Below are positions 37,640 to 46,215 of a DNA stretch of 64,000 nucleotides, piece by piece (within the stretch, counting starts at the first letter, position 1; every line of letters starts with the position of its first letter). The DNA lies in NCBI GenBank assembly GCA_900177435.1, contig FXAI01000009.1, positions 124,001-188,000 of the forward strand. The letters are read 5' to 3'. The DNA is from Alteromonadaceae bacterium Bs31. GTDB taxonomy: Bacteria; Pseudomonadota; Gammaproteobacteria; Pseudomonadales; Cellvibrionaceae. The notes beneath the pieces were generated by a model. The model saw nothing but the letters and a program-made list of their open reading frames with translations, was not told the origin of the DNA and did not search any database. The position numbers and the translations under genes are program-made.

Positions 37640-38248
37640 TTAGTTTAAAGTTTCAACTTTAAAAGTAAATTTGTTCTTAACACTCTTTACCTCTCGATAT
37701 TTCTTGTCTTTAATTTCTGGCAAGTACCTAAATTTTTTGGTCGCCTCGATTGCCGGCTTGTTAAATATTTTATTTGTCGACTCAATTACTTTAACATTTT
37801 TTACCTTTCCATTCTTTTTTACTGTATATTCGACTAAAACAGTGCCTTCTGTTCCGTTTAAAATGGCCTCTTTGGGCATTCGAGGTGCAACCTTTATAAT
37901 TGGCTCGTGCTTTCTATCTCCATTTCCAAAATAGTGACTCTTAAAATCTTTGCTGCAGTTAGAGAATTCGCCTTTGTACTTATTGTGTTTGTCGTACCTC
38001 AAATATGATGCAAAGAGTAGTACGCACGCCTCATGAAGATCCTCCTCCATTCCAGCCTCAGTCCAATTCTTAATTCCATAGCGAAAAAATTTCGTGGCCT
38101 CGTTGGTCGCGTCCTTGGACGGATAATTGGCAAGCTGCGACCCTCTTTGCAAAATAAGCTTTCTATTTTCAGGGGAAAGTTTGTTCTCCTCTACGGATAA
38201 TGCCTTTCCAGAAAAAACAATTAATACGAATACGAATATCATTCTCAC
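37640..38248 (-). CDS. Exported protein with TonB C-terminal domain
   Basis: A 202-residue protein starting with GTG at 38248, favoured by GAGG 8 nt upstream (an ATG two codons later is possible). A signal peptide or anchor MRMIFVFVLIVFSGKALS is followed by a helical, Cys-containing region, then a TonB C-terminal domain (about 110-200): PIIKVAPRMPKEAILNGTEGTVLVEYTVKKNGKVKNVKVIEST, with the APRYP..A...G.EG.V...F.v...G.v..v.v pattern. It lacks the Pro-rich periplasm-spanning segment of true TonB energy transducers, so it is a TonB-domain protein of unknown partner. The gene is more AT-rich than its left neighbours. Confidence 0.7.
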   Translation of the reverse strand: MRMIFVFVLIVFSGKALSVEENKLSPENRKLILQRGSQLANYPSKDATNEATKFFRYGIKNWTEAGMEEDLHEACVLLFASYLRYDKHNKYKGEFSNCSKDFKSHYFGNGDRKHEPIIKVAPRMPKEAILNGTEGTVLVEYTVKKNGKVKNVKVIESTNKIFNKPAIEATKKFRYLPEIKDKKYREVKSVKNKFTFKVETLN

Positions 38249-38920
38249 TATCAGATCCTCATGAAGGCTTGCGCCCTTGTAAATTGCAGTTTTATAAAAG
38301 CCGGTGATAATGGCACTTACTTTTTTTCTGGAGTTCCTCTGTCTGTTCTTGATTCGTTTGCTGATAAGATCCAGAGATATACCATGTGTACATTCTCAAA
38401 GAGTTAACACGCTACTTTCATAAAACCACTTTAAGTTACACAGCCCTTTATCACGCCTAGTCCGGCACTTTTCTGTGTTCGCCGCCTGTACAAACGCGAC
38501 AGCTTTCCACCCTAAAGCCATTAGGCGTTTTATCTAAGTGCTTATAATTTGGCCGTAAAGGCAAATATCTTACAAGGAGTAGGGGTAACATGGAACAAAC
38601 TCCATTCCCTTACTAATTGGAGGGGCGCTTACAAAGCAAGGTCACTGCGCGACTCTTTATTTTCTTGGTTAGACGGGAAACTTTTACTTGTTGTCGCCGA
38701 GCTTATATCTATCAGGATCCCAGAGGGGAATTGGCCTGTTGAATATGGCGCCATTGCTGTTGGTAGGGCCTTCTCGGAGTAAATTCAAATTCCCTTGGGG
38801 AGGGCTTTGAACCTTTCGGGCTGTGGTGCTCTGCGCCTTGTTCAAATTGGGTTCGCAATGAGTGAGCTGGCCAATGGAGCGTCGGGCGGAACTAACAAGC
38901 GTGGGAAGATCCTTCGCGTA
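38249..38920. other. Intergenic region left of the split tRNA
   Basis: This 672-nt region has no recognised gene. A 77-codon plus-strand frame at 38549-38782 has no ribosome-binding site or known motif and is not called. The region ends at the tRNA terminator. Confidence 0.4.
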
Positions 38921-38921
38921 T

Positions 38922-38953
38922 AAAAAAAGGCCGCCAAAAAATGGCGACCTTTT
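38922..38953 (-). terminator. Rho-independent terminator of the original tRNA gene
   Basis: On the minus strand, seven bases after the CCA end of the tRNA remnant, a stem AAAAGG.CGCCA / TGGCG.CCTTTT (one mismatch) with a 5-nt loop is followed by seven T residues. Its position directly behind the tRNA 3' end indicates the original gene's terminator. Confidence 0.85.
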
Positions 38954-38960
38954 GTATGCG

Positions 38961-38986
38961 TGGTGGGCCTTCCCAGACTTGAACTG
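38961..38986 (-). pseudogene. 3' fragment (26 nt) of the split tRNA(CAU) gene
   Basis: The minus strand reads CAGTTC then AAGTCTGGGAAGGCCCACCA, identical to the last 26 nt of the tRNA-CAU copies at 46216 and 46715: the T-loop, the 3' T-stem, the acceptor strand and the encoded CCA. Upstream of CAGTTC the sequence stops matching (ATAA instead of TCCC). A native-looking terminator follows. Together with the 5' fragment at 46715-46771 it rebuilds exactly one 77-nt tRNA with a 6-nt overlap, so it is the displaced 3' end of an interrupted gene rather than a random duplicate. Confidence 0.9.
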
Positions 38987-39000
38987 TTATGTAGGGTCGT
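38987..39000 (+). repeat. Left inverted end of the island
   Basis: TTATGTAGGGTCGT, directly after the GAACTG at the tRNA 3' fragment. It matches the right end, read inward, at 11 of 14 positions. Confidence 0.65.
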
Positions 39001-39160
39001 TCTACCCTCTGAAGGCTGCAGCCCGCCTATATTTGTGCAAGTTCAGGCGTGTATATAAGCGTTTTGAAGGATATAGGTCTATTTTGAACAAATGTATAAA
39101 CTTGGATGTATTTAAAGATGGTTTGTTCATTTCATTTGGTTCATATGAGGATGGCTGCGC

Positions 39161-39430
39161 TCAGCTTGGTCCATTACCCAATTTGGCTTGTTTGTTTTTT
39201 GACCAGTCAATATAAGGCTTCGTCGTGCTCTTCTTCAGCATGCCCTCTACTCCCTCTAGGTCGTCCGACAAATCGCGCAGAGCGCAATGCTCCAAATCGA
39301 CTTCCACTACTCCGTATTTGGTGAGTATATAAATACCCTTCTGCCAAAGGGCGAATGTAGCCACCTTTTTCTCTTTTATATAAGAGGCGATGTATACACA
39401 TACATAAAAGCCCAATATAATATGTGTCAA
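39161..39430 (-). CDS. Possible small protein divergent from the methyltransferase
   Basis: An 89-codon frame starting at 39430 with a hydrophobic first 18 residues, or about 67 residues from an internal GTG preceded by an AG-rich stretch. The C-terminal part (VVEVDLEHCALRDLSDDLEGVEGML, then a basic tail) has protein-like composition but no recognised motif. Its place next to a restriction-system methyltransferase would suit a control protein, but there is no helix-turn-helix. The rest of 38987-39474 shows no gene. Weak call. Confidence 0.22.
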   Translation of the reverse strand: MTHIILGFYVCVYIASYIKEKKVATFALWQKGIYILTKYGVVEVDLEHCALRDLSDDLEGVEGMLKKSTTKPYIDWSKNKQAKLGNGPS

Positions 39431-39474
39431 AAGTGTAACATTTTATATTTATAATTATTATAGGGCTGCTAATA

Positions 39475-41013
39475 GTGGGTGCCACCTCTAACCTTAAGAA
39501 ACTGCTTGATCAAGTTGTGCCTATCTGGGGGGCTGACCGGGTTGCTGAGATCCTGGAGGCTGATCACAAGTCACCCAATTTCAGTAGATCTAAAACTATT
39601 GATTGTCTTTTAGGCTATACGAATAGCAAGAAGATAACCTACCTCAAAGAAAACCACAGAAATATAACTAAATCCCTACAGCGTTGGGTGCCATCGGAGC
39701 CGGTTCAGTATGATGAATCCTTCCAAGGGCTTCTCGAAAAAGCAGTCCATATATGGAAGCAGCCAGAAACTGCGGAACACTTAAAGGTCACAAGGAAGAC
39801 CGTGAATCAATGGCTATCCAACGAGGCTGAAGCTTCTTTAGTAAATAAGAAGTATTTGTCTAACCTGAAATTACTACTACCGGATAGGCCAAAGGGTTAT
39901 GGTAAAAGAAAGTTTGATTTTATTGATCTATTTGCAGGAATCGGTGGTTTAAGAACGGCTTTTGAAGAAATTGATGGTAAGTGCGTTTTCACTAGTGAGT
40001 GGGATGAATTTGCTCAAAAAACCTATATGGCTAATTATTATGATGACCATGGGATAAATGGAAATATAAAGTTTTTTACTGAAGGCGCGTTGTTAGCAAA
40101 GGATAAAGGTAAAACTGTAAGCGAATTAACAGAAAAAGAAATAGAGATAGATTTAGATAAGAGGATACCCAGTCATGATGTTTTGTTGGCTGGTTTTCCT
40201 TGTCAGCCGTTTTCGATTGCTGGTGTTTCAAAAAAGAACTCTTTAGGCCGGGCGCATGGATTTGATTGCAAGCTACAGGGAACGCTGTTTTTTGACATAT
40301 GTAAGATACTAAAAGTAAAAAAACCTGCTTGTGTATTACTTGAAAATGTTAAGAATCTGAAATCCCATAACGGTGGTGATACATATACTTCAATTATAAG
40401 TGCATTAGAAGATGCTGGTTATGATGTCCCACTTCCTAGAGTTATAAATGCAAAGGACTTTCTTCCTCAAAACAGAGAGAGAATTGTGATTGTGGCCTTT
40501 AGGAGAGATTTAAAGATTAGTGAGGGGTTTAATTTAGAGTCTATAAAGCCAGCCGAAGGAAGCTCTATATATAAACTGGGTGAAATATTAGATGGAAAAG
40601 TTGATGAGAAATATACGCTCACGCCTAACCTCTGGGAATATTTACAAGCATATAAGAAGAGGCATAGAGCTGGGGGTAATGGCTTTGGTTATGAGTTAAT
40701 GACCCCTAGTTCTCGCTATACTAGGACATTATCTGCTCGATACCATAAAGATGGTTCGGAAATTCTCATCGCAAAAAATAAATCACATGCTGAAAAGTGC
40801 ATAAATGGGGATTCTATACCAAGAAGGTTAACCCCTAGTGAATGTGCGAGACTTATGGGTTTTGATGGCCCGAAAGAGAATAATTTTGTTATTCCGGTGT
40901 CTGATACTCAGGCATATCGACAATTTGGGAATTCAGTTGCAGTTCCAGTTTTTAAAGCCGTGGCTTTGGTTATGAAAGAGCGCATTCTTGTGTCAAAAAG
41001 AAAGGCAGGCTAA
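39475..41013 (+). CDS. DNA (cytosine-5-)-methyltransferase, Dcm/M.EcoRII type
   Basis: A 512-residue enzyme starting with GTG at 39475. The first about 140 residues form a helical N-terminal extension with a helix-turn-helix-like stretch (TAEHLKVTRKTVNQWLSN), as in M.EcoRII and Dcm. The catalytic part has motif I FIDLFAGIGGLR (149-160), the PC motif AGFPCQPFSIAG with nucleophile Cys243, ENVKNLKSH (motif VI), and the end block RRLTPSECARLMGF plus RQFGNSVAVPVF. The stretch GVSKKNSLGRAHGF and the target-recognition region (LTPNLWEYLQAYKKRH, RTLSARYHKDGSEILI) follow M.EcoRII closely from memory, so the predicted product is 5-methylcytosine in a CCWGG-like site. It converges on the four-gene restriction operon. 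Confidence 0.92.
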   Translation: MGATSNLKKLLDQVVPIWGADRVAEILEADHKSPNFSRSKTIDCLLGYTNSKKITYLKENHRNITKSLQRWVPSEPVQYDESFQGLLEKAVHIWKQPETAEHLKVTRKTVNQWLSNEAEASLVNKKYLSNLKLLLPDRPKGYGKRKFDFIDLFAGIGGLRTAFEEIDGKCVFTSEWDEFAQKTYMANYYDDHGINGNIKFFTEGALLAKDKGKTVSELTEKEIEIDLDKRIPSHDVLLAGFPCQPFSIAGVSKKNSLGRAHGFDCKLQGTLFFDICKILKVKKPACVLLENVKNLKSHNGGDTYTSIISALEDAGYDVPLPRVINAKDFLPQNRERIVIVAFRRDLKISEGFNLESIKPAEGSSIYKLGEILDGKVDEKYTLTPNLWEYLQAYKKRHRAGGNGFGYELMTPSSRYTRTLSARYHKDGSEILIAKNKSHAEKCINGDSIPRRLTPSECARLMGFDGPKENNFVIPVSDTQAYRQFGNSVAVPVFKAVALVMKERILVSKRKAG

Positions 41014-41172
41014 AGTTAGAAAGAAAAAAGTTAGGCCTAAAAATCATTCTAATAAGCTTTAATAAATTGTATGCTTATCGATAAATATCTTAGAAACATT
41101 TTTAACTAGTATGCCGTTACTGCATCAAGATGATGTGTCAGATCAGGTCTAGACTTCTACAGTTAATATAAA

Positions 41173-41604
41173 TTAATAGGCTTTACTCCAGCCCCTTAAA
41201 ACTACAACTTTTGGCTCGCGTATGCAGTTAAGATCCTCCTCATCTTTTCTTTCTATTGATAGTTGATACCGATTTTTTCTATTAGTATCTTTAAAAATCA
41301 CGGAATCTTCAGATTTTACATTCCACCGCTTAAAAAACTTTGTCATATAAGTAATGCGATACTCATTTCGAGTGCTTTTTCTTGGTGTGAATGTCTTGCC
41401 GTTATAATAGACATATCTCATATCCCATTCATTTCCATCAGGGTCAACACATACAATCCATTCTTCAGGGTTAAAGGAATCTTTGTCTAATGAGGGGAAA
41501 AATTCTAATAGCGCAGTATTTTTCTTTGGAATTGTAATTCCTGCTTGGTGTCCCCCTGTCTCCCCAACATCATTTTTTGTAAGTATCTTTTTATAGCTGC
41601 TCAC
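41173..41604 (-). CDS. Free-standing EcoRII-N-like DNA-recognition domain protein
   Basis: A 143-residue protein starting with GTG at 41604, with AGGAG 6 nt upstream inside the end of the helicase gene. It reads KKILTKNDVGETGGHQAGITIPKKN near the start, the signature of the N-terminal effector-binding (B3-like) domain of EcoRII (LT.NDtG.TGgHQaGi.iPk). The rest fits that domain: strands around WDMRYVYYNGKTFTPRKSTRNEYRITYMTKFFKRWNV. The EcoRII C-terminal nuclease domain is absent and the protein ends after one domain. In EcoRII this domain binds CCWGG. Here it would give sequence recognition to a complex whose other activities are encoded by the three genes before it. The junction with the helicase gene is one base. 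Confidence 0.82.
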   Translation of the reverse strand: MSSYKKILTKNDVGETGGHQAGITIPKKNTALLEFFPSLDKDSFNPEEWIVCVDPDGNEWDMRYVYYNGKTFTPRKSTRNEYRITYMTKFFKRWNVKSEDSVIFKDTNRKNRYQLSIERKDEEDLNCIREPKVVVLRGWSKAY

Positions 41605-41605
41605 A

Positions 41606-43429
41606 TTAAACTCCTAGTGGGCTTATTTTAAGGGCATTATTCATGTCATCGCTCTCTCTGGAACTTAGAGGGACAGCTAAGTCTCCCATTTCTCTTTTCC
41701 ACTTGCTTCGTTCAATCATCGTTTCTTCTACAGTTCCTTTGTAATAAAGTCGATAAACTAAGACGGGTAATGTCTGACCTCTTCTGTGTGCCCTAGCCGA
41801 AGCCTGCATTTCCAAGGCTGGGTTCCAATTTTGTGTAAAATGTATCACTACAGTCGCAGCGGTAATATTCAGCCCTGCGCCAGCAGCTTTGGGGTTTAGG
41901 ACTAAAACAGAAGGCTCATCGAAGTTAGTAAACTTATCAACGATTTTCTGGCGATCTTCTTGTGGTGTTGAGCCATTTATATAGTCCCAATAGCCAAACT
42001 TAATGCCATTTTCATTACAAATTTTTTGTAGTATTGGGCCGCAGGCATTGTAAATAGAAAAAATAAGAACCTTCTTTTTGTTAGCCTTAGCTTCTTTTAA
42101 TAGATCAATACATAGCTCGACTTTTTGAGTTATCAAATTATTGTTAGTGTTCAAGCTTACATCAACAGTATCTTCCCAATCCTGTGACTCTGGATCTTTA
42201 ATGCGGAGTGACGGGTGTGCACAAAAAACAGATAAATGACTAACGGCGACTAATGCGCCAGCACGCCCATAATTATCTTCTGCTTCTTGTCGAATTTTTT
42301 CATACTCTTCCACACTAGAAGAGTCCATATCAATAGGTAGGTCAATGTCTGATCGTTCAGGCAGATCGCTGGCGACATCAGCTACCTGCCTTTTTAAAAT
42401 TAAAGGGTCAATATAATGACTTAGTTGCATTGCGCTATCTTCATTGTCAGGGAAAGCGCTTTCGAACTCTTCTTTTGATCCTAGTAGTCCTGGTACGGCT
42501 AAATCTGAAAGTGACCAAAGGTCGACCAAGGAGTTTTCCATTGGTGTCCCGGTCACGGGTATAGTGAATTCAGTGGAAATTTCTCCTGCTGCAATTCTTC
42601 GCATAGACTCAGGGTTTTTGAGTGCTTGAGCTTCATCACAAATGAAATACCCCCAATCTATTCCGCGAAACATGGTTAAATCATTAACTAGTGTGTCATA
42701 TGTGGTGATTGTGATATTTGCCCGCAAGAGATCTTTATAGAATCCAGTTCTCCCATATCCTCTGTGTACTAGATATGTCAATGACGGAGCAAATTTTTCG
42801 ATTTCTCTTGCCCAGTTTGCAATTAGCGTTGTGGGGCAGGCTATTAGAATTGGCTTTGAGTTATCAAAGCCTTTATGAAGAATTAAAGCAATAATTTGAA
42901 TTGTTTTTCCTAGCCCCATTTCGTCCGCAAGAATCAGTCCGCCATAGTTATTAAGTGAGTTGGCCATCCAAGCGATGCCGCTTTCTTGATACGGATAAAG
43001 ATTTGCATTTAAACCCGTAATAGCTTTTCCTAAGCTCATTTCTAATGAAGAATGGTTTGCTTTGTCGAAAATAGATTCATCAAAGTGGAGCTGAAAGCCT
43101 TCTATCCCAAACCTATATAGTTCTATAACTTCAGAAAATCCAAGGTTGGGTTTATTAAGAATTGTTGCCTTGATTTCATCGGCTATATCATGTGGTAAGG
43201 GTTTGAGTGTCTTGCCATCAAAAATCCAGTTGTGATGGTTTGAAATTGCAGGGAAGAAACTCTTTTTCCCTGCTTTGATAATAAAGGCTCCAAGTTGAGG
43301 TTGGTAGGTGCCATCTATAGCTTCAATCTTTACAAATGGTGTTAAAATTCTTGAGCTGAGTTTGTAAGAGGAAAACTCAGATTGAATTTCTCTATAATCC
43401 TTTGGTAGCGAATCCAATGCAAAAGTCAC
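41606..43429 (-). CDS. SNF2-family DEAD/H helicase of the restriction module
   Basis: A 607-residue double-stranded-DNA translocase starting with GTG at 43429, overlapping the HNH stop by one base (TAGTG). The first about 140 residues are a module-specific N-terminal region. The ATPase core follows: Q-like YPYQESGIAWM, Walker A LADEMGLGKT (168-177), Ia ACPTTLIANW, DEAQ box (265-268), TGTPMENSLVDLWSL, VLVLNPKAAGAGLNIT, and motif VI QASARAHRRGQTLPVLVYRLYYKGTVEE. These are the Snf2/RapA-type signatures. In restriction systems such motors move DNA or remodel complexes for the nuclease. Its genomic partners support that role. Confidence 0.9.
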   Translation of the reverse strand: MTFALDSLPKDYREIQSEFSSYKLSSRILTPFVKIEAIDGTYQPQLGAFIIKAGKKSFFPAISNHHNWIFDGKTLKPLPHDIADEIKATILNKPNLGFSEVIELYRFGIEGFQLHFDESIFDKANHSSLEMSLGKAITGLNANLYPYQESGIAWMANSLNNYGGLILADEMGLGKTIQIIALILHKGFDNSKPILIACPTTLIANWAREIEKFAPSLTYLVHRGYGRTGFYKDLLRANITITTYDTLVNDLTMFRGIDWGYFICDEAQALKNPESMRRIAAGEISTEFTIPVTGTPMENSLVDLWSLSDLAVPGLLGSKEEFESAFPDNEDSAMQLSHYIDPLILKRQVADVASDLPERSDIDLPIDMDSSSVEEYEKIRQEAEDNYGRAGALVAVSHLSVFCAHPSLRIKDPESQDWEDTVDVSLNTNNNLITQKVELCIDLLKEAKANKKKVLIFSIYNACGPILQKICNENGIKFGYWDYINGSTPQEDRQKIVDKFTNFDEPSVLVLNPKAAGAGLNITAATVVIHFTQNWNPALEMQASARAHRRGQTLPVLVYRLYYKGTVEETMIERSKWKREMGDLAVPLSSRESDDMNNALKISPLGV

Positions 43430-44232
43430 TAATTTAACTTCCTTGCTAAGTCTTTAGGTTTCATTGCAGGCGTAGTGGAATGTATGGCGCGATGACAGTT
43501 GGGGCATAGCGGAATTAAATCTCGCTTTGGGTCATAATCTCTGGCCGCTTCAAGCTCTGAGAGTGGCTCTACATGATGAACTTCTAAGATGTCTCGTTGT
43601 AAGTCGTGATAGTTATCACTGGTTTCAAAGCCACAAACTTTGCATTTGTAACCATGAATCTGAAGACATAATAGTCGGTTTCTTTTATTTCTCTCTCGAC
43701 GCTTATAAATTCCTATCTTCTCGTTGCCCTCTATTGCAGAATCCTCTAAGTAATCTGTATCTTCGTAACCTATTAGCTCGGCCATTCCGCCTACCAGCAT
43801 AGGTAATATATCTAGTACGATTTCCATTGTGTCTTCAGGGCTTTTTTGGTCTGAGACCTTGGACACAATCTCAATTTTGAAATCAGTTTTTATATTTAAG
43901 TCATCAAGATCGTTAGCCCCTTCATTGGACACATCATGCTTTTTAGATAGCTCGCCTATAAAGTGCGTCAGCAGTTGGAAAGCCTCTTCGTTTTTAGTTG
44001 TATTGATGTGATCAACACAGTCTCTTGAATATGCGCCAAACTTCAGGGTTACTTTAAGGCGTTTCAATCCTGTTGGCTTTATGCTGAAGATAGGTCCACT
44101 GCCTCTGCTATAATTTTCAAACCAGAATACTAGTCCGTCCCTATCACCTGTTGGATCTTGGGACCCCTTGATTATTACGCCAGCTTTAGAGTCAATAGCT
44201 TCTATGACTCTATTTATTAAAATTTCATTCAT
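43429..44232 (-). CDS. HNH endonuclease of the restriction module
   Basis: A 267-residue protein. The C-terminal HNH domain (about 185-260) has the zinc pairs CKVCGF and LCPNCHRAIH and the catalytic DILEVHHVEPLSEL, an intact HNH nuclease of the McrA-like type. The N-terminal about 110 residues (VIIKGSQDPTGDRDGLVFWFENYSR to VTLKFGAYSRDCVDHI) form a separate alpha/beta domain I do not recognise; its beta-rich start may bind modified or target DNA. It overlaps the ATPase gene by 8 nt and the helicase gene by 1 nt, so all are translationally coupled. It is the only recognisable nuclease in the system. Confidence 0.85.
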   Translation of the reverse strand: MNEILINRVIEAIDSKAGVIIKGSQDPTGDRDGLVFWFENYSRGSGPIFSIKPTGLKRLKVTLKFGAYSRDCVDHINTTKNEEAFQLLTHFIGELSKKHDVSNEGANDLDDLNIKTDFKIEIVSKVSDQKSPEDTMEIVLDILPMLVGGMAELIGYEDTDYLEDSAIEGNEKIGIYKRRERNKRNRLLCLQIHGYKCKVCGFETSDNYHDLQRDILEVHHVEPLSELEAARDYDPKRDLIPLCPNCHRAIHSTTPAMKPKDLARKLN

Positions 44233-45868
44233 CAGAGGATGATTGGTTGTTAGGTATTTCTACATCACGGAGAAGTTTTCTTAAATTACTGGAGACTTCT
44301 TCGCGTATGTCTTCCCATATGTACTTTAGTTCTCTGTCAGTGTTTCTATGTTCGGCTGCTGCGATGGCCCAAAGTAATAGATCTAGGCCCTCAATAGACG
44401 CTCGGCTGTTTGCTTGGCTATATATCTTGGTGTAAAAATCATGATTCTCATTCAAATAAACGCCGGTTGAATGATTTTCATCAGATGCGCTGGTTAAAAA
44501 TGGTTCCCAAAGAGAGTTGGTTCCATCTGGCATTTGATTAATTGGTTTAACATATAGCTTATCTAGTTCAACGTTATTTTCTATTGGGGTAAGGATTTTA
44601 ATTCCGCTACCCCTATTATTCGAAATTGTTGCAGTTCCATCTTCGGGGTTCACGGAATCTACGTTAGCTGTGGTTGTATTAGATGTGTCTCCAATGGTTT
44701 TATTTGCATCGTCGTGTGTGATACCACCTGATACAGCTTTCTTCTGTTTTCTTCTATAGCGATTATCAGCTTCTCTATACGCGTCACTCAGCAGCTCTTT
44801 TAGGCCTTCTTCAAGGCCTGGATCTAATAGAATCCTGCTCTTTTTAACATCCACGCTAAAGGCTTCATCTAGTTTGTGGTCGAAATCAAATTCAATTCTA
44901 AATAGCGACCAATGGGGGTCATCAGACCGCCATAAGCCCATATAGCCGCCGTAATGAATGATTCTCCCTTCCCTGTGAATATAAAAGCCTTGGCCACGGT
45001 TGGATAACTTTGCGAACTCTTTATTCTCTTCCTTCGTCATGTCTTTTGAGTGGGGAAGTATCCAAGCTTTTACGTCCGCATGATGAATGCTGCCATCTTC
45101 AAGCTGAATTGGTAGCTTGGTAAGTTTCTCAGGGAGCATTTGCTCGGACTTTTCAGGATAGAACGGGTTCCAGTGCTTAACATCAGTATCATTGATGTTA
45201 ATTTTTACAGTCCTGTGATCAGGGTCCGATGGGTTGAGGTATTTATGGAATATGAGGGCGCAATGATCAATGAGCTTGTTGGCTCGATAGTTCATTGCAT
45301 TTTGTTCTTTGGCCCCACCAGGTTCGTCATAGGCTTTGCTTAATAGTCGGTCACACTTTGACCACACAACTAATGTGCCGACCTCTCCACAAAGCTCATC
45401 AAAAATTTCAGTATCTTCATCGCTAAGGGGCTCATCTAGCATTTTCCACTGATTAACTTCTTCAACATAATCCAAATCCCAAGTGAGTTTATTCAATTCA
45501 CTCGAAGGGGATTTTTTAGAAATAATTGAATACTTCAAACATACGGAACTAGAGGCTGTCTTTAGACCAAGGCCGAACTTTCCTAATGACGCCAAGTTTT
45601 CTCGAACATCGGCCCCGTAACGCATAGCATTGCGCAAGCCATCTTGGTCCATTCCGTGACCATCATCGCCAAAACAAACAAATTTTCTACCATCGGTTCG
45701 TAACTCAAGGCGAACGTTTATATTGTTTGCGCCGGCGGCAATAGAGTTGTCGATGATATCTGCTGCGGCCGTATATACGTCATACCCTGTATCCCTTAGT
45801 CCGTGAATTAATCTGGAAGGGTCGGGATCATTAATATATGGATCTTCAGAATTATTATCTGACATCAT
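44225..45868 (-). CDS. MORC-like GHKL ATPase of the restriction module
   Basis: A 547-residue protein with a GHKL (gyrase/Hsp90/MutL) ATP-binding fold: N-box TAAADIIDNSIAAGA (D40-N41), G1 box FGDDGHGMD (67-74), and the lid LGKFGLGLKTAS (95-106). A transducer-like S5 domain follows (about 240-350), with RGQGFYIHREGRIIHYGGYMG. A low-complexity segment (about 380-430, Asn/Thr-rich) precedes a C-terminal helical domain. Prokaryotic proteins of this build, next to SNF2 helicases and nucleases, have been described as MutL/MORC relatives in predicted restriction systems. It is the first gene of the operon and likely an ATP-gated clamp on DNA. Confidence 0.85.
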   Translation of the reverse strand: MMSDNNSEDPYINDPDPSRLIHGLRDTGYDVYTAAADIIDNSIAAGANNINVRLELRTDGRKFVCFGDDGHGMDQDGLRNAMRYGADVRENLASLGKFGLGLKTASSSVCLKYSIISKKSPSSELNKLTWDLDYVEEVNQWKMLDEPLSDEDTEIFDELCGEVGTLVVWSKCDRLLSKAYDEPGGAKEQNAMNYRANKLIDHCALIFHKYLNPSDPDHRTVKININDTDVKHWNPFYPEKSEQMLPEKLTKLPIQLEDGSIHHADVKAWILPHSKDMTKEENKEFAKLSNRGQGFYIHREGRIIHYGGYMGLWRSDDPHWSLFRIEFDFDHKLDEAFSVDVKKSRILLDPGLEEGLKELLSDAYREADNRYRRKQKKAVSGGITHDDANKTIGDTSNTTTANVDSVNPEDGTATISNNRGSGIKILTPIENNVELDKLYVKPINQMPDGTNSLWEPFLTSASDENHSTGVYLNENHDFYTKIYSQANSRASIEGLDLLLWAIAAAEHRNTDRELKYIWEDIREEVSSNLRKLLRDVEIPNNQSSSDE

Positions 45869-46215
45869 TTGGCTCCATTAGCGCCGGTTTCAATACCGTT
45901 ATTATTAGTCACAGTTATTTGGAGTTTACGAGCAGTTACTGAAACACTGAGGGTCCAGTAAAGCGTTTCGGGGTGGTTAAAAGTATGGGCAAACCTTCCC
46001 CGCAAACCCTAAAGCTTAATTTCTTATCTCTATAATTTATCAGTTTTATGGGCTGGAAGCCAAGAAGCTTAAGGGGTGACGGCTTGTTTGAATGCGATTA
46101 ACGGGTTAGCCATTATGGGCTGAAAGGGTCAAACTTTGCTTACATTGAAACGATTAAGCTGGCCAAATGGACAAATTATGGTTGCATGAACAAAGTTTAG
46201 TATCAAAGATGGAAA
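45869..46215. other. Promoter region of the restriction operon and region behind the intron-bearing tRNA
   Basis: A 347-nt AT-rich stretch without a gene. It must hold the promoter of the ATPase-HNH-SNF2-EcoRII-N operon. The intron-bearing tRNA is transcribed toward this operon from the same strand, and I see no clear terminator between the tRNA 3' end and the operon, so read-through is possible. Confidence 0.45.

Noticed and set aside
38549-38782. 77-codon plus-strand frame left of the island
   Set aside because: No ribosome-binding site, no motif, and Trp/Arg-rich composition without family resemblance.
38862-39215. 117-codon frame crossing the tRNA 3' fragment and the island boundary
   Set aside because: It spans a terminator, a tRNA remnant and the insertion junction, so it cannot be an inherited gene.
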